A stretch of DNA of 35,598 nt from an uncultured Lachnospiraceae bacterium (GCA_937885345.1 CAKZZH010000125.1:1-35598); one strand, 5' to 3'; counted from the stretch's first letter, positions 8,879-16,081 are shown. Numbers and translations are program-made. The notes: generated from the letters alone by a model not told the origin.

Positions 8879-8965
8879 ACTTTGCGCTTTTATTACAATT
8901 CCGGTCATAGATACTTTGTGCTTTTATTACAATTTCTGCCACAAATACCTTGCGCTTTTTTATTG
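8879..8965 (+). repeat. 34-bp degenerate tandem repeat, about 2.5 copies
   Basis: Copies begin at 8879, 8913 and 8947. Each starts with ACYTTGYGCTTTT followed by an AT-rich stretch. The first two copies share about 26 of 34 bases; the third is partial and shortened. The TTGCGC of the third copy lies at the -35 position of the promoter for the downstream ATPase gene. Together with 8801-8878, where nothing else was recognised, this fills the 323-bp gap before that gene. Confidence 0.75.
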
Positions 8966-8979
8966 TTATGGTGTATAAT
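8950..8979 (+). promoter_or_regulatory. Promoter of the DUF4143 ATPase gene
   Basis: A perfect TATAAT (8974-8979) is preceded 18 bp upstream by TTGCGC (8950-8955), which is part of the third 34-bp repeat. The predicted start is near 8986, giving a leader of about 27 nt with GAGGTG at 8999-9004 before the ATG at 9013. Confidence 0.65.
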
Positions 8980-9012
8980 TGCCTTAAATTCAAGGTTTTG
9001 AGGTGAAGTTTC

Positions 9013-10371
9013 ATGGAGATAAAAAGAGATATATACGATCAGATTTTGAATTGGAAAAATAGTACAAACGGAAAGAAGGCACTTCTGATAGAAGGTGCCC
9101 GTCGAATAGGAAAATCTACTATAGTCGAGAAATTCGGTAAAAGCGAATACAAATCATATATAATGATAGATTTTAACAAAGCCAGTAAGAAAGTTATAAA
9201 TCTATTTAACGATATGAACAACCTTGATGTGTTCTTTCAGACGCTATCACTTGAATACAACACTAGGCTTTATCCTCGTGAATCTTTGATTATATTTGAT
9301 GAAGTGCAGAAATGCCCAAAAGCAAGGGAATCCATTAAGTATTTAGTACAAGACGGAAGATATGACTACATAGAGACCGGATCACTTATCTCCATTAAAG
9401 AAAATGTTGAAGGAATCACTCTTCCATCTGAGGAACGCAAGATTAAAATGTATCCTCTCACCTTCAATGAATATATGTGTTTCATGGGTGAAGAATTATT
9501 ACTGGAATACATTGCTGATTGCTGGGAAAAGAAAGTCCCACTCGACAATAAAATGCACACGAAAGCCATGCACCTCTACAAAGAGTATATGCTTGTCGGC
9601 GGTATGCCTCAGTCGGTATTGGCTTTTCTTGAAAACGGAAGAGACTTTGCTGCGTCGGATGTTGAAAAAAGAGATATTCTGGATCTTTACAGAGATGATA
9701 TAAAAAAAGCCGCAAAGAAATATAAGTCAAAGGTATCTGCCATATTTGAAAGTATCCCCGGATATCTTTCATCCCATGAAAAAAGAGTAATTCTCAGCAG
9801 CATCACTGGCAGCAGTGACTCAGACAGATATGACGAACCATTCTTCTGGCTTGATGACTCTATGATATGCAACCTGTGCTACAAATGTAATGATCCTAAT
9901 GTCGGTCTCGCACTAAACAAAAATGATTCATATGTAAAATGTTACATGGGCGATACCGGTTTATTGGTTAGTCTCGCATTCAGCGAAAATGAGCTTGCCG
10001 ATTATGATCTATACAAACAGATCATGAATGGAAAACTGTCGCTCAACGAAGGCATGTTATACGAAAATATGATTGCACAGATGCTGGTTTCAAAGGGTAA
10101 GAAATTATATTTCTATACAAGATATAATCAGGAAAAACATAGAAATGACATAGAGACAGATTTTCTCCTCTCTAATGAAAGCAAAACTAATTACAAAGTA
10201 AATCCTATAGAGGTAAAGTCTTCTAAGAATTATACGACAAAATCATTGGAAAAGTTTAAAGAAGTCTTTGGAAATAAAGTGGATAATCAGATGATCATAC
10301 ACCCGAAGATTTTCAGCATAGACGAAAATATCACAAAGATACCGCCTTATATGGTCTGGATTGCATTATAG
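9013..10371 (+). CDS. AAA ATPase with DUF4143 C-terminal domain
   Basis: The 452-residue protein has a P-loop GARRIGKST at 28-36 and a Walker B LIIFDEVQKCP with Asp96-Glu97. Its C-terminal DUF4143 region carries a PD-(D/E)XK-like pattern: E381-T-D383-FLL, then I-E400-V-K402-SSK. The family is very common in anaerobes, often in many copies and horizontally moved. No firm function is known; toxin, defence and DNA-transaction roles have been suggested. The gene stands alone and runs opposite to all its neighbours. It is clearly richer in A/T than the flanking housekeeping genes, which suggests transfer. Its promoter overlaps a 34-bp tandem repeat, and a palindromic element follows 34 nt after the stop. 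Confidence 0.9.
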   Translation: MEIKRDIYDQILNWKNSTNGKKALLIEGARRIGKSTIVEKFGKSEYKSYIMIDFNKASKKVINLFNDMNNLDVFFQTLSLEYNTRLYPRESLIIFDEVQKCPKARESIKYLVQDGRYDYIETGSLISIKENVEGITLPSEERKIKMYPLTFNEYMCFMGEELLLEYIADCWEKKVPLDNKMHTKAMHLYKEYMLVGGMPQSVLAFLENGRDFAASDVEKRDILDLYRDDIKKAAKKYKSKVSAIFESIPGYLSSHEKRVILSSITGSSDSDRYDEPFFWLDDSMICNLCYKCNDPNVGLALNKNDSYVKCYMGDTGLLVSLAFSENELADYDLYKQIMNGKLSLNEGMLYENMIAQMLVSKGKKLYFYTRYNQEKHRNDIETDFLLSNESKTNYKVNPIEVKSSKNYTTKSLEKFKEVFGNKVDNQMIIHPKIFSIDENITKIPPYMVWIAL

Positions 10372-10405
10372 AAATAATTGAAGAATTGCCTCGGGGGTCC
10401 CTTAG

Positions 10406-10544
10406 GGGCAATGTCATTAAGTTTACATTGACAAATTAAGGGAATAACCCCAAAATCATCAAGAGCGATGGAGATATTTATATCTTCAATCGCTCTTCTG
10501 ATATAGAGATCTTTGTTTGTCATCTTAACTTAATGACATTGCCC
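10406..10544. repeat. 139-bp palindromic element with 18-bp perfect inverted ends
   Basis: The outer arms 10406-10423 and 10527-10544 are perfect 18-bp inverted repeats. An inner TGACAAA/TTTGTCA pair (about 10429-10435 and 10516-10522) continues the pairing. The centre is a separate hairpin at 10461-10497 with a stem of about 17 bp (AAGAGCGAT pairing ATCGCTCTT, then GGAGATAT pairing ATATCTTC). No clear target-site duplication or open reading frame is present. A small GCCC-GTTT-GGGC hairpin follows at 10541-10552. It could be a MITE or a structured RNA. The remainder of the 10372-10642 gap shows nothing else recognisable. Confidence 0.75.
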
Positions 10545-10642
10545 GTTTGGGCTCATCTTATTTTCCGCTGTCTGATGGCATTGATTATTATCTATCGATT
10601 TCTTTTTAAATTACGATAACAACTATACAAGCCTGTGATTGA

Positions 10643-11479
10643 TTATTCTGTAACCCTTCTTCTCTTAACAACGAAGAATGCACATGCACCCGATAATGCG
10701 AAGAAGATTACTGCATAAGGAAGTACATCACCAACAGTGTTATCCACAGCTTCTGCGCCATTTACAACTATAGCATCTCCAACCTTGTAATCAGCGATAT
10801 TCTTTACCTTGCTACCACTGATATTAACCTGATAACCAAACGCCTGAACAACATCGGAATCTTTAGCATCTGCAATATCCTTAGTTGTATCAAAAGTCAG
10901 GGTGCCTTCTCCGGCCATTGTATCGCCAACCGAATGCCAGCTCCAGCCCTCTCCGGTCATACAATAGATTGAAACGTCGATATTTTCCGCACCGACATCG
11001 CCACTGTCGTTTACATATTTAATTCCTTCAAGAACGACTGAACTGTAAAGCTTACGAAGCTGTGCAACTGTCGTTTTACCCGGCTCAAAGCCTTCAAGTT
11101 CAAGTACAAAATTCTCCTGTGCAGCTAAACCGCTCTCATCCCAGGTAACCTCAGCAAATTTGATTGTTACCGGATCAGTAGGGAAAGTAAACTTGGCAAC
11201 TTCCGGTGTAGCAAGTTCAAATGTTTCTGTTGTAAAATCTCCGCCCTCATAATCAGCGACATAAATCGCATATGTAGTGTCTTTTGCGATAGTTACGTCT
11301 GTAATGCTTCCCGAAAAAGCTCCGTCAACAACCGCGAATGACTTCATTGTGATAATCTTGGTTCCTGCCTCATCGGTTGACAGCTCCTTAAAGCAATCAT
11401 TGAACACAAGATCCTCAGGAAGCTGAAAGAAGTTGAAATGCTTCCCGGCACCACCATGAAAAAACTCATAGCCATGCAC
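10643..11479 (-). pseudogene. Chimeric ORF: RepA_N-like start fused to surface-protein tail
   Basis: The frame is open for 278 residues from a GTG at 11479, with GGGAGG upstream. Residues 1-39 resemble the beginning of RepA_N-type replication initiators of Clostridia plasmids and integrative elements (FFQLPEDLVFNDCFKELSTD). From about residue 40 on, the protein is acidic and Thr/Gly/Asp-rich and looks extracellular. It ends in a hydrophobic helix followed by KRRR (PYAVIFFALSGACAFFVV), like a wall- or membrane-anchored surface protein. An anchored exterior domain needs a signal peptide, and none exists. I infer a deletion or recombination that joined two gene fragments in frame near base 11362. 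The product is probably not functional. The match to RepA_N is from memory of the family and was not searched. Confidence 0.6.
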
Positions 11480-11710
11480 TCATATCACCACCTCCCGACC
11501 TGAAAACTTGTCCTTCGGAAGTGGCTTCTGTCGAAACACCTCATTATCGGTCTTCCCATAAGGACATGTGGCAAACAGGCATCTGCGGTACTTGAAGTCC
11601 GGATGGAAATAGCAGCAGTTCCTGCACCTGGGAGCCGTCTTGTTCCGGTCCACTGTCACCTCGTGCTTCATGAGGTCTCTGTAGAAGTTCAATCCTCCAT
11701 TCTCACGCAT
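11480..11710 (-). CDS. Small Cys-rich protein of integrative-element replication region
   Basis: The 76-residue protein has a CRNCCYFHPDF...RRCLFATCPYG pattern, five cysteines probably forming a metal-binding knot. I recognise this type as a companion of replication-initiator genes in Lachnospiraceae integrative elements; its function is unknown. The ATG at 11710 overlaps the stop of the gene before it (ATGCGTGA) and uses a GGAGGTG inside that gene. Its own stop abuts the GTG of the chimeric ORF, so the three form one translationally coupled unit. Confidence 0.7.
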   Translation of the reverse strand: MRENGGLNFYRDLMKHEVTVDRNKTAPRCRNCCYFHPDFKYRRCLFATCPYGKTDNEVFRQKPLPKDKFSGREVVI

Positions 11711-11960
11711 TGACCGGCACCTCCATCTTCGTCTTAAAGACCTCGTTCATGCATTTCTTCATGCAGAAGCTGACGCAGGGGCCATAGCAGCAGCCGTCAC
11801 AGGGCGATTTCTTTTTCGGAGACTCAGCCAGGTAGTAGCAGTTCTCCTTCTTGAGAGAGCACCCTGCCTTTCGGTTCTTCCAGAAGAAACAGCCTCTGCA
11901 GCTTTTGGGACGGTCAGCGAAGTAACGCACGCCGTCGATTACGATCGTTTCTTTTTCCAT
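11703..11960 (-). CDS. Small Cys-rich protein of integrative-element replication region
   Basis: The 85-residue protein has eleven cysteines, including SCRGCFFW, GCSLKKENCYY and CDGCCYGPCVSFC groups, a probable metal-binding protein of unknown role. An ATG at 11981 extends the frame by seven residues, but AAAGGAGG lies correctly placed only for the ATG at 11960, so that start is used. It overlaps the next Cys-rich gene by 8 nt. A stable hairpin 54 nt upstream may control expression. Confidence 0.7.
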   Translation of the reverse strand: MEKETIVIDGVRYFADRPKSCRGCFFWKNRKAGCSLKKENCYYLAESPKKKSPCDGCCYGPCVSFCMKKCMNEVFKTKMEVPVNA

Positions 11961-12013
11961 CGAATAATCCTCCTTTTTCATGATGGTTCTGCAGAGCCTG
12001 CAGAAATGAAGAA

Positions 12014-12046
12014 AGCCCGGCTACCGTTTCGTACAGCAACCGGGCT
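12014..12046 (-). terminator. Leader hairpin or attenuator before the Cys-rich genes
   Basis: A 13-bp stem, with several G-U pairs in its upper half and a 7-nt loop, is closed by AGCCCGG/CCGGGCT. On the minus strand it is followed by TTTCTTCATTTC, a weak T-rich tail. It lies 54 nt upstream of the first Cys-rich gene, so it would act as an attenuator. Confidence 0.5.
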
Positions 12047-12385
12047 ATGTATGGAGGCTTTTCTTCTGGGAAGACAAAGACGCCCGGCAGGAAGAACTTT
12101 CTGCTGAGCGCCTAAACGCGGATAAAGCCGGATCAGAAATGTCGGATTCCGTCAGAATCCGTCAAACGTTCCTTTTCCGTAATATGGGGTCATTTTAGTG
12201 GCCTGAGACAATTATTTGAGGAGACAGGATCGGAGCCAGAAATGAGCACAAGGACACTTCTTGCTCTCGCTCATTTTCATTTTTTTGTCTCATTCATTAA
12301 CTATTGTCTCAGCATTAACTACTAAATTCCCGATAAAATCCATGATTCGCCATCAAAAGCCATCAAAGATTCACGGGCATGAAAA
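12047..12385. other. Gene-free spacer with mobile-element traces
   Basis: No coding region is supported here. Visible structures are an imperfect hairpin at 12081-12110 (GCAG/CTGC core), two TCCGTCA direct repeats near 12147-12165, and a symmetric set of GAGACA (12205, 12221) and TGTCTC (12286, 12305) motifs, of which TGAGACAAT/ATTGTCTCA is a perfect 9-bp inverted pair. An AATGAGC/GCTCATT hairpin lies between them. This may be the edge of a decayed element. Confidence 0.45.
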
Positions 12386-12413
12386 GACCCCGGAAATGGC
12401 GTATTTCCGGGGT
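12386..12413. terminator. Bidirectional terminator after rpsI
   Basis: A perfect 10-bp stem (12388-12397 with 12403-12412), starting CCCCGGAAA, has a 5-nt loop. It is followed by TTTTT on the plus strand and TCTTTT on the minus strand. It ends the rplM-rpsI transcript 24 nt after the rpsI stop. Confidence 0.92.
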
Positions 12414-12436
12414 TTTTCGACTCTTGTTGGGTCTGA

Positions 12437-12844
12437 TTAACGCTTCGAGAACTGAGGCGCTCTGCGCGCGGCCTTCAAGCCATACTTCTTACGCTCTTTC
12501 ATTCTGGAATCTCTTGTTAAAAATCCTGCTGCCTTGAGAACCGGTCTGAAGTCTGCATCAGCCTTAATAAGAGCTCTTGAAATACCGTGTCTTACGGCAC
12601 CTGCCTGGCCTGTTGTTCCGCCACCGTGAACATTAACCTCAACATCATACTTGTCTGTTGTCTCAGTTGCTACAAGGGGTTGACGAACTACAACCTTGAG
12701 TGTCTCAAGACCGAAGTACTCATCAATATCTCTCTTATTAATTGTGATCTTACCTGTTCCGGGGAATATATATACTCTCGCAACACTGCTCTTTCTTCTA
12801 CCTGTTCCGTAGAACTTAACCTTTGCTGCTTTCTTTGCTGGCAT
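12437..12844 (-). CDS. rpsI: 30S ribosomal protein S9
   Basis: S9 binds 16S rRNA in the small-subunit head; its C-terminal tail reaches the P-site tRNA. The 135-residue protein has FYGTGRRKSSVARV near the start, VHGGGTTGQAGAVRHGISRAL in the middle and the expected basic end with terminal SKR. It is cotranscribed with rplM, 16 nt downstream of it, and followed by a strong terminator. Confidence 0.97.
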   Translation of the reverse strand: MPAKKAAKVKFYGTGRRKSSVARVYIFPGTGKITINKRDIDEYFGLETLKVVVRQPLVATETTDKYDVEVNVHGGGTTGQAGAVRHGISRALIKADADFRPVLKAAGFLTRDSRMKERKKYGLKAARRAPQFSKR

Positions 12845-12860
12845 TGTCTAATCCTCCCTC

Positions 12861-13289
12861 TTAAAACTCTAATACTTCAGGCTTCTGAGCCTGCTGTTCA
12901 TGCTCAGGACCTGCATATACGTGAAGCTTTGTGTACATCTGATCACCAAGCTTGCCCTTAGGGAGCATGCCCTTAACTGCGTGCTCGATAACTCTCTCGG
13001 GATGCTTTGCAAGCATTTCTCTGAGGGTTGTCTCCTTAAGTCCGCCTACCCAGCCTGAATGTCTGTAGTAAACCTTCTCATCGAGCTTCTTACCTGTAAC
13101 CTTAACCTTCTCAGCATTAACAACGATCACATAATCGCCTGTGTCAGCACTGGGTGTATAAATAGGCTTGTTCTTACCTCTAAGAACCTTAGCAACTTCT
13201 GACGAAAGACGTCCGAGTGTGTACTTAGAAGCATCAACAACATACCACTTTCTCTCAACCGTTTTGGGGTTGGCCATAAGTGTCTTCAT
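12861..13289 (-). CDS. rplM: 50S ribosomal protein L13
   Basis: L13 is an early-assembly 23S rRNA-binding protein. The 142-residue protein shows KWYVVDASKYTLGRLSSEVA, the YTPSADTGDYVIVVNAEKV stretch and VKGMLPKGKLG. An in-frame ATG ten codons upstream exists, but AGGAGG lies directly before the ATG at 13289, which gives the usual family start. A good sigma-A promoter and a ~100-nt leader lie upstream, so rplM-rpsI is a separate operon here. Confidence 0.97.
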   Translation of the reverse strand: MKTLMANPKTVERKWYVVDASKYTLGRLSSEVAKVLRGKNKPIYTPSADTGDYVIVVNAEKVKVTGKKLDEKVYYRHSGWVGGLKETTLREMLAKHPERVIEHAVKGMLPKGKLGDQMYTKLHVYAGPEHEQQAQKPEVLEF

Positions 13290-13386
13290 TGGTATTCCTC
13301 CTGTAAAACTATGTATCAAATTAGCATTCTATATCGAAAACTGCCCACCGGGGCTATGGTTTGACAGTATTTCTCCTATGCCACAT
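13290..13386 (-). promoter_or_regulatory. 5' leader of rplM, possible L13 autoregulatory site
   Basis: About 97 nt lie between the predicted transcription start and the rplM ATG. The leader can form a GCCC-CGGT-GGGC hairpin followed by CAGT able to pair with an upstream ACTG. L13 leaders are known in Bacillota; whether this matches that class needs a covariance search. Confidence 0.4.
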
Positions 13387-13392
13387 TTACGG

Positions 13393-13421
13393 ATTTTATC
13401 ACACGGAGTCGGGTGTGTCAA
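13393..13421 (-). promoter_or_regulatory. Sigma-A promoter of rplM-rpsI
   Basis: On the minus strand a perfect TTGACA (13421-13416) is followed, after a 17-bp spacer, by TAAAAT (13398-13393). The stretch upstream is A/T-rich and could serve as an UP element. Confidence 0.85.
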
Positions 13422-13500
13422 GAAACTTTTTAATATTTTTACAAAATATTTTCAATCCCCTGCGCTGCCCGATTTTATGGGGGTTCTCCGCGGTAAAATA

Positions 13501-14226
13501 CTATTTCGCGGTAACGGTCTCAAGCGCGATCTTGATCATATTGGTGAAGGATGTCTGGCGCTCCTCTGCCGTTGCAGCCTCACCCGTAACCGTAGAATCC
13601 GAGACTGTAAGGATTGCAAGCGCGTTAGCGCCACCCGCTGCAGCATTTGCGTAAAGTGCGGCCGCTTCCATTTCAACAGCAAGGCAGCCCATCTCGTTCC
13701 ACTTTGTACCGAAATTGGCCTCTCTTCCGATTGCATAGAAATTATCGGAGGTCAGGACATTTCCGACATGTGCTTTGATGCCGAGAGCCTTCGAAGCCTC
13801 AACAGCCTTCGAAAGGAGCTCATAGCTGCAGATCGGAGCATATGTGCCGGGAAGGTTAAAATTCTCGATAAATCCGGAAGTTGTGCACGCTCCCATCGCA
13901 AGAATAACCTCTCTAAGGTTAATGCCGCCGACAAGTGCACCGGCCGTGCCGACGCGGATGAGATTCTTGCAGCCGTAAAAATTGATGAGCTCATATGAAT
14001 AGATTCCGATCGACGGGCAGCCCATTCCCGTGCCCATTACGGACACGCGCTCGCCCTTGTAAGTACCGGTAAACCCGTACATATTCCTGATCGAATTAAA
14101 CTGCTTAATGTCCTCCATAAAATTCTCAGCGATAAATTTCGCCCTCAAAGGGTCGCCGGGAAGAAGTATCGATTCAGCGATATCTCCGGGCATTGCACCG
14201 ATATGCGGTGTAGGTGTGTTAGCCAT
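13501..14226 (-). CDS. deoD: Purine nucleoside phosphorylase, DeoD type
   Basis: This cytosolic enzyme cleaves purine (deoxy)ribonucleosides with phosphate to give free base and (deoxy)ribose-1-phosphate in purine salvage. The 241-residue protein starts TPHIGAMPGDIAESILLPGDP and has MGTGMGCPSIGIYSYEL (phosphate site), RVGTAGAL, EMEAAALYA and the catalytic Asp in TVSDS, all typical of hexameric PNPs. It lies 68 nt after a DMT-transporter gene, and the gap holds a 16-bp tandem repeat. It interrupts the usual truA-rplM link. A purine or nucleoside role for the adjacent transporter is possible but not shown. Confidence 0.95.
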   Translation of the reverse strand: MANTPTPHIGAMPGDIAESILLPGDPLRAKFIAENFMEDIKQFNSIRNMYGFTGTYKGERVSVMGTGMGCPSIGIYSYELINFYGCKNLIRVGTAGALVGGINLREVILAMGACTTSGFIENFNLPGTYAPICSYELLSKAVEASKALGIKAHVGNVLTSDNFYAIGREANFGTKWNEMGCLAVEMEAAALYANAAAGGANALAILTVSDSTVTGEAATAEERQTSFTNMIKIALETVTAK

Positions 14227-14251
14227 AAAATAACCTCCTGTTTAATTATTT

Positions 14252-14296
14252 GCCGTGCGGGGTCTATGCCGTGCGGGGTCTATGCCGCGCCGGGTC
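14252..14296 (-). repeat. 16-bp tandem repeat in the deoD upstream gap
   Basis: The unit GCCGTGCGGGGTCTAT occurs perfectly at 14252-14267 and 14268-14283. A third degenerate copy runs into the stop codon of the transporter gene. It is G/C-rich and lies only 15-20 nt before the deoD ribosome-binding site. Its origin and role are unknown; replication slippage is likely. Confidence 0.85.
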
Positions 14297-15221
14297 ACCA
14301 CACGGTCGCGATAACGATTCCTGCGATGATGACCGCCGCGCAGATCATTTTATATAAAATATCCTTTTCCTTAAAAATAAACTTGCCGCCGAGTATCGTG
14401 ATAATGCAGCCCGACTGCTTGATAAGAGTCATGACCGTGACTTTACTGTTCGGGTCGGCGTTGGCAATGAAAAGCGCTCTGTCCGCAAGTACCAAAAGCA
14501 CTGCAAGCGCGTAAATCCAGTAGTTTTTGACAAGGTTCTTCCAGTTGATCATATGAAGGTCTTCCTTGCCGTCTTTTTTTATTTTAACTTCCTTAACGAG
14601 AATATACAAGCCGTACATTATCAGCAAAAAGAGCATGTACCAGAACTGCAGCTGACCACTGGTCATATCGGTTCCACTCATCAGGTACTTGTCGAGCGTG
14701 CCGCTGACCGCATTAAGTATGCAGTTAACGAGCGCAAGGATCACATATCCGATATTCAGGCGCTCGCGAATCGGCGAAACCTTGGGATTTGCAGCCTGAG
14801 CGCGGCGAAGTGCGACCGCCTTCGGGATCGGGAGCATCACAAGACCCGCAGATACAAGTATCAAGCCAACTGCGCCCATCACACTTACCGTCTCCGAGAA
14901 GAAAATCATTCCCATCAAAGTCGCGAACAGGATCCTCGACAGATCAAGCACTCCGATGACGCTCACCGGAAGCTTTTTTATTGCCTTAAAAGAGCAGATC
15001 CACGCGACGAATATCACAAAGGATTTAAGAAAAACGAGGCCGAACTGCTTCAAAGTCAGCCCTGCCGCGTTCCTGACCTCAGGTATCACAACCACAAACG
15101 AGATCAGCGTGTAGAAGAAAAGCACCTCGATGACCGAGCTCTTCATCAGCGCCTTTTTCTTGCATATTTCACGCGCTCCCTTGGCGAGTCCGTAAAATAA
15201 AGTAAGTCCGATCCAGATCAT
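14295..15221 (-). CDS. DMT-superfamily (EamA-like) membrane transporter
   Basis: The 308-residue protein has about ten membrane helices in two five-helix halves, the pattern of EamA/DMT transporters. Motif FVVIPEVRNA and the pair VIGVLDLSRILFATLMGMIFF and VMTLIKQSGCIITILGGKFIFKE are typical repeat ends facing each other. A cytosolic linker of about 35 residues near 135-165 separates the halves. The substrate is unknown. The start overlaps the truA stop by 4 nt (ATGA), so the gene is coupled to the ecf-truA operon. Confidence 0.85.
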   Translation of the reverse strand: MIWIGLTLFYGLAKGAREICKKKALMKSSVIEVLFFYTLISFVVVIPEVRNAAGLTLKQFGLVFLKSFVIFVAWICSFKAIKKLPVSVIGVLDLSRILFATLMGMIFFSETVSVMGAVGLILVSAGLVMLPIPKAVALRRAQAANPKVSPIRERLNIGYVILALVNCILNAVSGTLDKYLMSGTDMTSGQLQFWYMLFLLIMYGLYILVKEVKIKKDGKEDLHMINWKNLVKNYWIYALAVLLVLADRALFIANADPNSKVTVMTLIKQSGCIITILGGKFIFKEKDILYKMICAAVIIAGIVIATVW

Positions 15222-16048
15222 CCGCGTGCCTCCGGATACTCGATTCCGACAAGCGTCAAGCCCTTAGCCGGAGCCGTTGGACCGGCAAGCGTCCTGTCCT
15301 TCGCATCGATAATTCTTTTCACATCTTCGGGCGACTTTTTGCCCTGTCCGACTTCTATAAGAGTTCCGGCAATTATTCTCACCATGTTGTAGAGAAAGCC
15401 GGTGCCCTTAACACGTATCGTAACAACGCCCGGCGCAGTGCAGGAATCCGCGCGGCCGTTAGCACCGGATTTCTGCGCCGCACACCCTTCTGCGCCGGCG
15501 CGCTCCGTAATTATCTCAACGCTCTTTACATCGCGCACATGGCTCTCGGCCTGGCTTCCTGCGCCGCAGAACGAGCTAAAATCCTTCTCGCCCGGAATAA
15601 ATGCCGCCGCCGCGCGCATAGCGTCTATATCAAGCTTCCCGTACAAATGGGTGCTGTATAATCTTTCTTTGGGATTCTCGAACTCGCTGTGCCAGATCCT
15701 GTATTCATAGGTTTTGATACAGTCCGTTTTCCTGGGATGGAAATCGTCCGGAACCTGCACAGAGCCAACGATTCTTATATCATCGGGCAGCCTCGTGTTG
15801 AGCGCGTGCGCCACCCTCCCCGCATCCATCCGGATATCGGCATCGAAGACGACCACGTTTCCCAGCGCGTGGACACCGGAATCGGTCCTCGAAGCGCCGA
15901 TAAGCTCCACAGGCGTAACAATACCCATCGAGTTCAAAAGTCCCTCTACGGCCGTTTTGAGCGTTCCCTCGACCGTGATCGCATCAGGCTGCACCTGAAA
16001 TCCGCAATATGAAGTTCCGTCATATGCCACTTTAAGTAAAATCCGCAT
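15218..16048 (-). CDS. truA: tRNA pseudouridine(38-40) synthase
   Basis: TruA converts U38-U40 of the anticodon stem to pseudouridine in many tRNAs. The 276-residue protein has the start VAYDGTSYCGFQVQP, the catalytic Asp56 in GASRTDSGVHALG, and the closing FLYNMVRIIAGTLIEVGQGK. A Gly/Ala/Ser-rich insertion of about 25 residues near 184-208 (from ERAGAEGCAAQ to SCTAPG) looks like a flexible loop not needed for the fold. It follows ecfT by 33 nt, as in many Bacillota, and overlaps the DMT-transporter gene downstream. Confidence 0.95.
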   Translation of the reverse strand: MRILLKVAYDGTSYCGFQVQPDAITVEGTLKTAVEGLLNSMGIVTPVELIGASRTDSGVHALGNVVVFDADIRMDAGRVAHALNTRLPDDIRIVGSVQVPDDFHPRKTDCIKTYEYRIWHSEFENPKERLYSTHLYGKLDIDAMRAAAAFIPGEKDFSSFCGAGSQAESHVRDVKSVEIITERAGAEGCAAQKSGANGRADSCTAPGVVTIRVKGTGFLYNMVRIIAGTLIEVGQGKKSPEDVKRIIDAKDRTLAGPTAPAKGLTLVGIEYPEARG

Positions 16049-16081
16049 CTTCCAATCTCCTGAAATCCGCCGGCCGCATGC

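Noticed and set aside
8879..8965. Possible CRISPR array
   Set aside because: Only about 2.5 degenerate copies lie directly end to end, with no spacers and no cas genes.
8823..9014. 63-codon minus-strand frame before the DUF4143 ATPase
   Set aside because: It is a translation of the 34-bp repeat and promoter, with repeated peptide bits from the repeats and no ribosome-binding site.
13168..13998. 276-codon plus-strand frame over the rplM leader and deoD
   Set aside because: It covers a consensus promoter and two well-defined genes on the other strand.
14553..15200. 215-codon plus-strand frame opposite the DMT transporter
   Set aside because: It is His/Arg/Lys-rich shadow sequence antisense to a clear ten-helix membrane protein.
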